A stretch of DNA of 64,000 bases, taken from Lasioglossum baleicum. Lineage: Eukaryota; Arthropoda; Insecta; Hymenoptera; Halictidae. The stretch's first letter is position 1. Every line of letters begins with the position of its first letter. Location of the stretch: assembly GCF_051020765.1 (NCBI RefSeq), contig NC_134937.1:11338947-11402946 (forward strand). The letters are read 5' to 3'. Positions 12,566 to 23,162 of this stretch are shown one piece after another. Both the position numbers and the translations under genes were made by a program. The notes under the pieces are model-generated. The model was not told the DNA's origin. It saw only the letters and a program-made list of their open reading frames with translations, and searched no databases.

Positions 12566-14302
12566 TATATATGCTCTCAGGCTCCAAAGGAATCGAGATT
12601 CGCGCTAAAGTGAGTCAAGGACGAAACGAAGCGCGCGTCCAGGTGTGAACGGATTCGAAGAAGGTGGGAGGAGTGAGGACGGCGAAGGGATGGAGAGAAA
12701 TTGCGACAGGTTGATGGGCCGGCAAGGATATTTACTCGTTCGTCGCTGCGCAGGACAACGCGTAATAAATCCATTGGCCGCGCGAATTTCGTTCCTTTAA
12801 CGCCTTCGCGCCGCGCCGTGAAAAACGGACTGGAACGCGGAAATCTCTGTCCTGGCTCGTCGCGACGTTGCACGAGGCTGACAGGGGGTGAGAATGAAGG
12901 GGCAAGGGTGGAACGGACCGGAACGGAATCATTTTATTGCCGGCGAGGATCAAAGATCCCGGGCGCAACGAAACAATACAGTCGGATCGGAATTCCAGGG
13001 GCTGCGGGATCTTGGTACGGATCGACAGCCTTGGAAAAGAAAGGACACAAACACCTGAGAACTCGGACGCATGAAAGCATATGGTGTAAAAGCCAAATCA
13101 AGTCCATTCACCGGACTTTAATCAAGATTTTAGAGGAACTGAATCCTAGGGACGCATTTTTACACTGTCGAAATTTTCCGGGACCGAAATACGAATTTTC
13201 CTTTGTTAATTAATTTTCTGGGAACGTTCCCAAATGTGTCTGCAAAGGAATTTTTTTGGCATTTTTTAATCCAACGCCTGGGTGAAGTTTTGTTTTCGGT
13301 GCAAGAGGTATTACCGCTTCTGTGGTGGACTGGAGAATTCTGGAAGATATTTAGACGAATGGAATTCTTCGGTGAAATAAATATTGTGGAAACAGAAAAC
13401 ATGGTTTGGGCTGTGTAATAATTAGCCATAAACGTTTCCATCTCCAGAGATTGAGGGGTGCTTTCTATCCCTAAAAAGTGTATTTAGCCGAAACGAAAAA
13501 ACACGTATTTAATATTTTTCGGTGCTTAATAAGTATGTTAAATTTCATTCAAATCAGTGAGTATCAGTTGGGTAGTGTTACTTGTAAGTTACAAGGGATT
13601 GAACGAGGATGATTTAGAAGGTGCTGAAACGCGGAGATTTAGTAAAACAGAAATGTGATATACAGAAGAAGTACGTGCAATTTTTGTAAAATAGTAGACA
13701 GTTCGCGGGATTGAGTTCTCGAGTACAGAGCGTTTCCATTGATCGCGTTAGAACCGGAAACGGTCCGTTCCCGCCGCCATACCGAGCGGGGAGTCCGTAA
13801 AGAACGACACCGGCCGGATACGAGGCTTCATTTTCGAGACAATCGAGTTTAAATATCGGGTACACGAGCACACGACGGTGCTTCGAATGGGAGTCAGAAA
13901 TTTTCTGTCCCGACGGCGAAGCATTTTTCATCGCATCAGGAAACGCGTCGCAAATGTGGCCTCGAACCTTTATCGAATTCCCAGCGAGTTCCGGCTTGTT
14001 CGAGTCGCGAACGGCTCGCAGTTTACGCGATTTCAACTGTTAAATTGAATTAAACTTGTCGGGGCTCGGTTTTGCCGGAAGCAGACTGGCTTTCGGGAAT
14101 TGGAAAAAAATATAAAAAAAAACATAGAAGAAATGAAAAAGCAAATTCGACCATCATTTTTCAGCGCGGAAATTCGGTTGCTCCTCGTCGCACGGCACAC
14201 CGTTCCCCAGGAAATTGTTTATGCGAGACAAGCCTCGAAAGCTGCGGCTTGAAATCAGTACAAGCACCTTTTATTTTGCTTAAAAATCTCCAGTCTAGTA
14301 AT
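12566..14302. other. Non-coding stretch, nothing recognised
   Basis: Frames of 170 and 140 codons (12701-13213 plus, 14036-13614 minus) show no domain or convincing splice context. Confidence 0.35.
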
Positions 14303-14493
14303 TAGACTGCAAAACGAAAAATGTTTGCATTGATTGCAAGAGACAGGAGCCAAATAACAATTTTATTCTTCGTTTGATCATATTGTTAAGGTGAAACTAA
14401 TACCCTGGTGGCCTTTTAAATCTTTTTAATACCTCCACTGTTTTAAATTGTACGTACCCATTTTTGTCGTAAATGCATAGAATCCGCAGTCTA
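14303..14493. mobile_element. GACTGCGG-type MITE, TA target
   Basis: It starts TAGACTGC and ends GCAGTCTA. The inner right end ATGCATAGAATCC and a body related to the copy at 61638-61834 (ACTAATACCCTGGTG compared with ACTAATACACCGATG) support family membership. Confidence 0.8.
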
Positions 14494-14705
14494 CTAATAA
14501 TGTAATAATAAAGTACAATAAGCGCGCTAGTAATTGGCCGCTCGGTAACCGTGCACCGTGCCCGACAGCCCCGAGTCTTACTCGCTTATCGAGCAGTCAT
14601 CTAATACATTTGTGGAAATGATCGGAGACAGAAATATGGTCAAGAACTCTGTGAAATCTAATACGAGAGATAATTTTGAGATCGCGCGAAATGTCTTGGT
14701 ATTCT

Positions 14706-14870
14706 TTTTACCACGCTTATATTAGCATTCCGAGTTGTCGTTGGTATTGTTGTTGTTGTATGCGTCAAATCTTGTAATCGAATTTTAAACCACTTCCCGT
14801 TGCATAAAAAATGCATAAAAAAATTATTTTCTCCTTTTTAGTGCATTTTTTCATGCTCTTTGCTCTGTGT
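14706..14870 (+). mobile_element. Truncated member of the CCACGCTTATATTA element family
   Basis: It begins TACCACGCTTATATTAGC, continues with GTATGCGTCAAATCTTGTAA, then jumps to ATTTTCTCCTTTTTAGTGCA, the inner right end of the full elements at 26.3 and 33.6 kb. The final AATATAAGCGTGG is missing. Confidence 0.65.
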
Positions 14871-15635
14871 GGAGATGACAGCTGCGTGATATTATGTACC
14901 CGCTCGCATCAAATAGACTCGCAGTCATTAACACTTTGATGAACAACGCGAGAGGAATAATCGCGAACAAGTTGATAAAATGTAAACGGATCGGGAAACC
15001 ATCGCAGTGAGAATAGTGGCAAAAGCTTGTTTTTCCGGGGATGGCGCGAGTTATTTAATCCGGGTAACCCTTTAAATCTATTTTTTTAGTCAATTGTAGT
15101 ACAGATGGGTTGCAAAACCAAATATTTGCGGTTCGGTGTGCATGCGTGTGTTTTTGAATTTTCGAACGCGACACGTAATCGCCGTTGCGGCTCGTCCACC
15201 GCCGCGATTAAACATGCGGCGTGAATCTTTATTCATATTTCTTGCACAGCTCCGTACTTTAACGCGCGAATATAATTGCCCGGGGTTGCGCGATTATTAC
15301 CGCGATTTATTAAATATTATTAAAACGACCGTGCAATTATACGTGGCCGCGCGCGACGCGGAAATTAACGACAGAAGCCACGTGGTCACCGGACCGCAGA
15401 TCGATCGGCGATTCTCCGTGGTTTGATTCGAAATAAATTCGCGAGCCCAACCGGGGCGAACGGGAATTTGCATGCCGGGAATTTTCCGGCGTGTGGTTTC
15501 GCCCTGTAGAATTTTCAATTTTTCCGCGAATTTTTTAATTGCCCGCCTCGAATGAAATTATGCAATTTATAATACAATACTTCTGCGTGAAGCGAATCTC
15601 TCGAGCAGGTTAGAAATTTGTGTCACCCGTAAGTA

Positions 15636-15716
15636 GACTGCGGATCTTTATGCAAAATGAAAATATTCTACTTCAATTACAACAAACTGGAGTGAAATAG
15701 AAATTTATTTTCTTCC
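15636..15716 (+). repeat. Left part of a GACTGCGG-type MITE cut by a piggyBac-like MITE
   Basis: GACTGCGGATCTTTATGCAA and AACAAACTGGAGTGAAATAG match the copy at 25391-25591. The match stops at the TTAA where the next element begins; the right half is not recognisable beyond 16267. Confidence 0.7.
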
Positions 15717-15720
15717 TTAA

Positions 15721-16263
15721 CTCTTAGCAGTCGAGTGGTGAATCATAAAAATTTCTATACCATTATTAAAATTATAGTTTAGATTACCACTGTCCAACAG
15801 CCAAAAAACATTTCGATGTTTAAACATGTTTAAACAATCATAATGTATTAATATTGGATACCACTTAAAAATAAAGACACGACGTCTATCGATGGAGTCC
15901 GAAATTGTCCGAAATGGAACTGAATGAACGGAACACCGCACTGGCTGAGCTCCTTCGGTGCGAAATGAGTCAGTGGAGTGGGAACGCATAGTGGAGAAGG
16001 GAGCGCTGGCGCGCGGAGTGGGGATCGCTGAACGCGATGACGTACTACCGAGCGTCGCGTGACGAGGCGTGACGGTTAATGTTAAAATTTTTTTCCTACT
16101 GAACACACAGTTTTTTAAAAAATTTGTTGTTTAATATTGCATTGTCATCCAGTTCTGAGTCAATCTCATATCCATAAAATGAAGAAAATCATATAAAATG
16201 GAATTATTCTTGGTAAGGAGAAATGTTTAATTTTCGAGTTAAAATAGCTCCGATTGCAAAGGA
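15721..16263. mobile_element. piggyBac-like MITE with TTAA target-site duplication
   Basis: TTAA stands at 15717-15720 and 16264-16267. The left end reads CTCTTAGCAGTCGAG; the right end, inverted, reads TCCTTTGCAATCGG. A CpG-rich core (15880-16070) separates AT-rich ends. A minus-strand reading frame of 129 codons inside shows no transposase motif. Confidence 0.75.
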
Positions 16264-16267
16264 TTAA

Positions 16268-16837
16268 TAGTCCTGATCCTTGTAAGAGGTTACTGATAGA
16301 TACAAAAATGTAGATAACCAGGTGGACTCGGAAGACAACCAGGTGTAGCATTAGCAGACAGAAATGGCGAACCGAGCGATGTGAAGACGTACCTGTGGAG
16401 CTATCTAGAGCGTAGTAGAGCTCGCAGGATTGTCTGTCGCCCGAGGGCGTATATCTCAAACGAATCGCCGTTCAATGTCCACTCCATCTCGAATTCAATC
16501 CGGGGCTCTATCTTAGTCGAATGGCGGACTGTTGGAGAGGGCAGTCGATTCCTTTCAGCGCCGGTGTACGATTCCGTCCTTTGAAATCAGCTTCGGGCCG
16601 AGTCGGGTCGTGCCGGTTCGCCCTGCACGCAGACCCAAAAGCATTTAATTGCGGTGAATCCAGGTACAGCTAATTGCCGTTTATTCGAGAACCGGTCTAG
16701 TTTTTCACGGAGACTTGCCACCCTCTAACAACCACCTAACAACCCCCTCGAACCGTCCGCAACCCCCATCGTTCGCGTTTGGCATTCTCCCGTTTGCCTT
16801 TCGCTCCGACGAACCCAGAACCGTTTGCAAGGGTGAG
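16268..16837. other. Non-coding stretch before the Harbinger element
   Basis: No gene or repeat family was recognised. A pyrimidine-rich segment with several CAACCCC words lies at about 16725-16790. Confidence 0.4.
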
Positions 16838-16840
16838 TTA

Positions 16841-16882
16841 GGCCCTATGTCCACGATGCGTCGCGTCAGAGAGGCGTACGCG
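16841..16882 (+). repeat. Left terminal inverted repeat of the Harbinger element
   Basis: The first 42 bases match the reverse complement of 20932-20973 at all but one position. The preceding TTA is the target-site duplication. Confidence 0.93.
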
Positions 16883-16906
16883 TAGCGTACGCGTAGCGTA
16901 CGCGTA
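16874..16906 (+). repeat. Three 11-bp tandem repeats in the left Harbinger end
   Basis: The unit GCGTACGCGTA occurs three times head to tail and overlaps the inner edge of the terminal repeat. It holds a short GTACGC palindrome. It is absent in this form from the right end. Subterminal repeats in such elements commonly bind the element's DNA-binding proteins; that role is inferred here. Confidence 0.85.
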
Positions 16907-16930
16907 GCGTGCGGGCCGCGATTTGTTTCT

Positions 16931-16965
16931 GTCTACGATGCGTCGCGTCAGAGACGCGTACACGT
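16931..16965 (+). repeat. Internal duplicate of the Harbinger terminal repeat
   Basis: The words ACGATGCGTCGCGTCAGAGA recur about 80 bp inside the left end, preceded by GTCT rather than the terminal GTCC. The left end therefore holds two copies of the core that is present once on the right. Confidence 0.85.
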
Positions 16966-17624
16966 ACGCATGGCGTATGAGATGTGGACGCTTTGTTTCA
17001 TTCACGAAACGTACAGCAAGTTTTCCATCATTTCGAGAATGTTGAGTGACGATGAGGACGCGCTCTATAATCGAAACAGAAGGAAATTCTAGGTGGACCC
17101 CTTATACAGGAAATATTGATTGCAGAACGTTTATAGCTGCAAAAGATTGATCAGAAGATGATGCTAAATGAGATATTTCGTTTCCACGATGTCGACGAAA
17201 CGATACTATGGACGAGATATCTCGTCACCATGATACTGTACGTACAATACTATGGTCGAGATATTTCGACATGTCATCGTTGGTGGAAGGTGCTTTAAAG
17301 ATGATAAATATAAAATATTCCATATTTTACACAATTAGAGTTTTTATTGTTTATTTTATATGGAATAAAGAGGGATAATTGTAATCGATGTAGAAGATCT
17401 AATATACAAAAATGCAACTCACAGAAAAAGATCTCATCCAACGAGATAATGTGTAGTTTGCAAAAAAAAATGGTCGACGGGAGGAAACCAAATCCGTCAC
17501 ACTATGCAATTCACCATGTTTTGGAGTATTCCACACAAAATAAACAATAAAAACTTTAATTGTGTCAAACAACATAACATTACAACATTAAACCCAGACC
17601 GTTTCTTTAATTATTTTTTAATGT

Positions 17625-18664
17625 TTACATATTGTTGTCCCGATGACATTCTGTAGAGTTTGATAGAGGAGTGGGGGATATACATATAAATGTGGGTGAA
17701 TGGGGTGTAATGATTGATGGTGGAGTTGGTGAAAAGGGAAATGTATTTGTGGCTTGATGATGAGAGCGGCTTAAAATTTCATCGAGTAGCATCATGGTTT
17801 TCATTTTAAACTCCCGTGTCTCACTATTTGTCAATTTCTGGACATCAGGGAGCAAACTCAGCAGAAACATTTTCCGGTGGTCCTCAGTCGAAGTTTTTGT
17901 TTTATGTTCCAAATACTTCATGAACATCTTGTCCACCTCATTGGAACATTTTTTTTTTTTTCGCCTTGTATCCTCTTGATGGACTTCTGCAACTGTCTCA
18001 ATAAAACTATCATCCCGTTCTTCAGTTCCTGAGATTTCCTCAATTGGTGGAGGTAGAATGTTTCCACAATTTTCTACGTGCATTGTGGGCTTTACGAACG
18101 GGAGAACAAATTGCATAATATCATGCAAGTAATACTGCCTCCTTTGTTTTGCGGAAGAACCACTAGCTCCTGGTTTTAAACTTCTTACAAATCCGTTCCG
18201 AATATTTCTCCATTTTTCTTTACAATCGGCAACTACAGTTGACATAGATCAACAAAAATTATTTTTTAAATTTTCAATATAGACCACATAAAAAAGTTGT
18301 AAAATGCAACTTTTAGTATTTTTTATATAATTCCGATCAATTGATATTTTTGAAAAAAAATTTGTTCACATTCTGTAGTAAAAACTAATTGCTGTAGCTT
18401 CCCAAAAAAGTTCAAATCGTATAGTACAATATTAAAAAAGTTATCGTCTTTTTTAGAACGTCCGAATATTTTTCTGAGTCACTGTACATATTTAGCAACG
18501 GGATGTGCTTTTGTATAATAATATTTACCAGGCCACTTTATTTCGTTCGCCACTTCATTCCACGCCTTTTCCGTAATATCCTTCTTTGCATACTCCGATA
18601 ATGTATGGTTATACAAACAAGGATACCTTTCTATCAATTGTACAAACGATGTAATTTCACACAT
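17625..18664 (-). CDS. MADF-BESS DNA-binding protein encoded by the Harbinger element, two exons
   Basis: Exons 18664-18529 and 18232-17625 splice through CTG|GTAAAT and AACTGTAG into 247 residues. The junction falls inside the MADF domain (about residues 7-92): the first exon gives the LIERYPCLY..AWNEVANEI half, the second the CKEKWRNIR half. Residues 163-200 are a BESS motif (MFLLSLLP...FKMKTMMLLDEIL). A basic run RRKKKK lies between them. MADF and related Myb/SANT proteins are the known second gene of PIF/Harbinger elements; they bind the ends and help transposase enter the nucleus. That function is from family knowledge. The intron contains a Tc1-like end (about 18246-18485), so the intron may have grown by insertion. 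The Met at 18664 is the first before the domain; an upstream coding exon cannot be excluded. Confidence 0.85.
18246..18485 (-). mobile_element. Tc1-like element end inside the MADF intron
   Basis: Read on the minus strand from 18485 it begins CAGTGACTCAGAAAAATATT, next to a TA dinucleotide, which is the pattern of Tc1-type ends (CAGT...TATTCG). The other end is not recognisable. Confidence 0.4.
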
Positions 18665-18976
18665 GTTTGCTTTTGTACAAATAGTAGCAAAATTCAACAA
18701 GAAACAAACAATAAACAAATAACAATTAACAATAATTAAATATTAACTGAACCAATAAAAACAATGAATAATATGTTGAACAATAATGAAAAATAATTGT
18801 ATCTATGCAACGCGTAGGTGAAAAAACATCTATAGGTTAATGTAAAACAATGAAAACCCGCTCGTGAAGCGATATCTCGATATTGGTAGCAATCTTCATT
18901 CATCATGACGCCTGCCGTACGACAGTGTCGTACGCTAGGCGTACATTGCCGTATATCTACATTCTACATACATATG

Positions 18977-19189
18977 TATACAGTGAGCCACGAAAGTATT
19001 CGAACGCCACTTGAAACACAATAACGTTTTTATAATTGTACCAAACAACCTGATTTTTTATAATCAATTCGAAGCATTGGTTTATGAAATGATATGAAAA
19101 AAAGATTTTCCAAAAATTATAATTTACAAGGTTACATGCAAAAATAAAAAAGGCATTTTTAAGACTTTTTTATTTAATATATTTTCAAT
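18977..19189 (+). mobile_element. Tc1-like element left end within the Harbinger element
   Basis: After TA the sequence starts CAGTGAGCCACGAAAGTATT, typical of Tc1-type terminal repeats. No transposase reading frame or matching right end is visible before the inverted transposase fragment begins at about 19190. Confidence 0.4.
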
Positions 19190-19361
19190 TTTTATAATTA
19201 CATTCGACGGACAAGAAGAAGAACAAGAAAATTCTGGGTGCACCCTTACATTCGCAATAATATTAACTGCCGAATATTTGTGGCTACAAGAGAGTTAGCA
19301 GAAGACGATGTTAAATTTCAAGCATTTTACAGAATGCGCAAGACTACGTACAAGAATCTTA
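19190..19361 (+). pseudogene. Inverted partial copy of the Harbinger transposase first exon
   Basis: These 172 bases match the reverse complement of 20545-20716 with eight differences that I count (about 95%). They encode the WVHPYI..ARELAEDD..YRMRK block of the transposase N-terminus on the plus strand, with the frame still open, but neither the exon end nor the nuclease part follows. The copy ends 20 bases before the stop of the minus-strand transposase. It is best read as a rearranged fragment of the same or a sister element. Confidence 0.9.
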
Positions 19362-19381
19362 TCGTTTCAGGTGCGTATTCT

Positions 19382-20766
19382 TCAATTAATACAGACATTC
19401 CACTGCCATGGCACAGCAACCTGTGGTTTTAAAAAATAATTCGCTAAGTAGTCGCGTAAAATTAGCGCAGAAGGTCGCCCAGAAATGTTAATATTTTCCC
19501 GTAAATTGGGAATATTTCTACGCGTTGCAGAAGAAACTGTTGGATTATTTGAATTAATTCCGTATGGGAGTCCATCATTTCTTCGAATGTAATTGTGAAG
19601 TACACAAGCACATTTTATTATAGAAACTATAGTTTCATATTTACGGCATCGAATAGGAGTCAAAAATACTTGAAATTTTTGCGTTAACATGCCAAATGTG
19701 CATTCTATGTTCTTTCTGCCTCGGCTTAACCTGTAATTAAAAATCCTTTTTTTGTTATTGAGGCCTCTCTGGGCATACGGTCTCATTAAATTTTTTCGCA
19801 AAGGAAAAGCGTTATCGGCAACGAAATAATATGGAAATGGGTTGTTTTCTTCATCATGTGGTAATCGCGACGACATAGGAATATTGATGCCATCTCTTTC
19901 CAACCAACGACCTAATGCCGATGTGCGGAATATACCTCCATCGCTATTTCTCCCTGCGAAACCACATTCGATGGATATAAAGCAGCCATCTGCATCACTG
20001 CAACCCAATAAAATTACGGAATGATATCCTTTGTAATTAAAGTTTGTGGATCCCGAATTTGGAAATTTCTGAATTCTAATATGCTTTCCATCAATAGCTC
20101 CCAAACAATTTGGTAAATTCCACAATTCCGAATATTTTTCTGCAATTCCTTTCCACTTTTCCATACTAGGAATGGGCATATATAAATCTTTTAGGGCAGT
20201 CCAGATTGCTTCTGTAGTTTCCGCTACAACTCTCGCTATAGTAGATACTCCTCTTGCAAAGTAGAGTCCCAATGATACGAAAGTACAACCTGTTGCCAGG
20301 TATCTGCAAACGAAATATCTTTGACCTTGTCTTTGTATAGTATAGTATAGTATATAATTTACACTTATCCTGAAACCTGAATTCGAAACTCAGTCCTTTA
20401 CTTATATTGATAATATTAATAATTTATTATAAACAATTTAATTTTATTTGCCTACCTTAACGTTATCAAAATCCTTTCTTCAGGACTCACACATTCTCGC
20501 ATATTTGTATTTTGTCTTGCTATGCTTGGCCCCACTATTCGTACAAGATTCTTGTACGTAGCCTTGCGCATTCTGTACAATGCTTGAAATTTAGCATCGT
20601 CTTCTGCTAATTCTCTTGCAGCCACAAATATTCTGCAGTTAATATTATTGCGAATGTAAGGGTGCACCCAGAATTTTCTTGTTCTTCTTCTTCTCCGTCG
20701 AATATAATTATAAAAAATCACATTCTCCTCGTCACTCGACATCTTTGTTCGCTTTTCGTAAATCAC
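19382..20766 (-). CDS. PIF/Harbinger DDE transposase (HARBI1-like nuclease), two exons
   Basis: Exons 20766-20456 and 20303-19382 splice through AG|GTAGGC and TTTGCAG into 410 residues, with an Arg codon split by the junction. The family block SPEERI..TLR/YLATG is restored exactly across the splice. The nuclease fold shows GAIDGKH with Asp175, FVADNAFPL with Asp267, and the RGRKNIECTFGML block with Glu304, so all catalytic positions expected of the DDE_Tnp_4 family are present. A basic N-terminal run precedes WVHPYI, usual for these proteins. A second Met at codon 9 is an alternative start. The last 16 residues follow the usual RDYLANYF ending and lie next to the breakpoint of an inverted duplication, so they may be an acquired tail. 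It would cut and paste the element in the nucleus together with the MADF partner. Confidence 0.9.
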
Positions 20767-20931
20767 GTGAAGTTTGCTCTACGCTTCGTGTATAGACGAT
20801 TGCGGCATCGTACGCTAATCATAATGACGACTGAATGTAGCGACGATTACGCGACGATGACGCTTCGTGGACACGCGTCAATTATTTTACATTGGTTGCA
20901 GCACTGAAACGTACAGCAATCGATATTTTGT

Positions 20932-20973
20932 CGCGTACGCGTCTCTGACGCGACGCATCGTGGACATAGGGCC
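20932..20973 (-). repeat. Right terminal inverted repeat of the Harbinger element
   Basis: Read on the minus strand it begins GGCCCTATGTCCACGATGCG and pairs with 16841-16882. TTA follows at 20974-20976. Confidence 0.93.
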
Positions 20974-20976
20974 TTA

Positions 20977-23162
20977 AACTTTACTTTAGGGGACCAAAAA
21001 TTTTCGCGTGTAATGATGGCCGATTTCACACGGTAACAACCAATATGGCGGCGCCCTAACCTGTCAAGAACGCTTGGACTCGACCGACTTTATACGCGTC
21101 TATCTAACTATCGGACCAGTGAACTCCGGCTATTAAAACTTACATTTTGCAAGTTACAGAAAGAGAAGCGTGGTAACCAGATCGCGCAAGATTCTGCAGC
21201 AAGTTTCCCGGAAACTGTGAACCAACCACTGGATCGCATATGGCCGTCTACTGAAAGTTCCTCGAAATTACAGATGCATTATATAGTTATATACTTTTGA
21301 GAATTTCTTACAGGAAGACCGAACGAGGTAGATCTACGAAACCTGTTGCATTGTATTCGGTCATGATTCATTATACTACTGAAATTTCTTCAGCACACCC
21401 TTTGCGAGGGTTAACGCAGCAATTTCGACGGAAGTGGCAACTTCCCGAAAGAGAGAGAGCTCTTTTCCTGGGAAGCTGTTTTCCATTGAATGAAAATGGC
21501 CGATCTTGGTTCGATTCCAGCGACCCGAACCTTATTCTCTGGAGTGCTGCCCTTTCCCAGGACCGTAACAAAATTTTCCCTGGTACTCCCGCGACCCATA
21601 AATACTCGTTTCCCTATCTACGACCGCGACCACGCAAGAAACGATACAACATCGCCGAAACGGATCTCCTCTTTTTTTCCAGACCTCCGCATCTTTCGCT
21701 GTCCCCTTTGTTCCAAATAATTGAAGAGGCATTTTTCCAGAGGCAAATGATACCGGAGCTGCGCAGCACCGCGCACTTAAATGAAGTCGCGGAGAAATAT
21801 TATATTGGTCCAAGCAAGTGGTTTTCTTTCGGGACGAGGAGCGGAGAGGGGAGCAAGACAGCAACGGGTTTTTATGATTCCATTTTCCGGCGAGCGTTGC
21901 CTTTGTTTCTTGGCAAAAGGAGAATTCTGCGGGCGGAATGAAAAATGTTTGCGCGCCGCTTTTCCCGCGGAAACTAGTTGAACTCGCCGGCTTTCGAAAT
22001 GAGAAAAAAATGAAATTCTCCTCGACCGATGTATTTCATTTTTGCAGAATTCTACGTGCTCGGACTGAGTCTTCAGAGACGTTCAAACTTCTATTTCCTC
22101 TACGTCGTAGAATGTGACGAATGTAACAAGTCGAGGTCGTTTTTCTGCGACATTCCAGAATTTTCTTCAGAGAAATTATCGAATCATCGGCATTGGGATT
22201 TTTTGTACAAATTCATTGGTGTTTGGAGTACGCGTGTGATTTTTATAAAATAATCAAAGCTACGTGAGCTATATATTTTTTGCCCAGGTATGTTTTGAAA
22301 GCATGAATAACCAGAATTTGCTTTGTTGGAATCGTGCCTGTGAAGATCGTCCCTGATTGCAGAGGATGAACCGTTCAAATGACTAATCCACCTCCTCATC
22401 TGTATACCATCGATCCACTTATGACATTTCCCTCGTATACCTCGCAAAGTTAACGACAAATGTTTACCGGAGCTCCGCGTTGCTTGCACTCAAGAAACAC
22501 AGCAGATTGCGTTTCGCAGATTGCGCCGCATCGAACCGTGCGGCGAATTTTGTGCAAATGATGCATCAGGACGATCCGATTGTCTCGGACTCCGTAGCTC
22601 GTCAGTCGATCGGTAAACTGAGCGTTCGCATAATCGTGATCACTGCAGCAACAATATTTGTTCGGACGCACACCTTTCCAGAGGATCGAACAGGATATTT
22701 TCATAGGATCCGCGGGTCCCATCGATCACCGGGAACTGTTTCGATCAACAGTCCCCGCGAAAACCGAGTGTTGACGCATGTTAATCCTTCAGGGTTTTGT
22801 TGTTGCAAAGCGCGAATTTGGCTATCGAATTGACTAACTTGGAAGACAAACTTCCTTGCGATGGAAGGAACAAACACACGCCGGCGCGATAACGCTGTTC
22901 ATACTGACCAGAGCCAGAGTCAGCACTGGTCTCGAGCATTATACTAATTGACTGTATAGTCCCCGTTCGCTCTGATCCAATGGCGTTCTTGAGGAACGCG
23001 AACACGTCCGTTCCGGACTGTGTTGTAATTGGCTATTGTCGGGGAGCGACTGGAGGTTTTAATTAATTGACTGTACGAGAGTGGGAGACATGGATGGGGA
23101 CTGTATGTTCTCAATAAATGGGTAAAAACTTTACTTTACCGGATTCAAAACTTGTGCCTTTT
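20977..23162. other. Non-coding stretch right of the Harbinger element
   Basis: A 214-codon plus-strand frame (21297-21941) follows an acceptor-like TTTCTTACAG but has no domain and a competing minus-strand frame. A short CAATATGGCGGC word at 21043 also occurs in the 23.2-kb fold-back. Confidence 0.35.

Larger units (their letters stand above)
16841..20973 (-). mobile_element. Complete two-gene PIF/Harbinger DNA transposon
   Basis: The 4133-bp element is flanked by a perfect 3-bp duplication TTA (16838-16840 and 20974-20976), the size and sequence usual for PIF/Harbinger. The ends start GGCCCTATGTCCACGATGCG and match over 42 bp with one mismatch. Inside are a spliced DDE transposase and a spliced MADF-BESS protein, both on the minus strand and both open throughout, which is the expected two-gene layout. 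The left end carries a second, internal copy of the terminal repeat and three 11-bp repeats. Tc1-like ends at about 18246-18485 and from 18977 look like later insertions. Intact genes and near-perfect ends suggest recent arrival. Confidence 0.93.

Noticed and set aside
21505..21535. A possible tRNA T-arm at GGTTCGATTCC
   Set aside because: Only two to three stem pairs form and there is no anticodon or D-arm at the right distance.
21297..21941. A 214-codon plus-strand frame following TTTCTTACAG
   Set aside because: It has no ATG at its start, no domain I recognise, and a 110-codon frame on the opposite strand; a chance opening in a stop-poor region is more likely.
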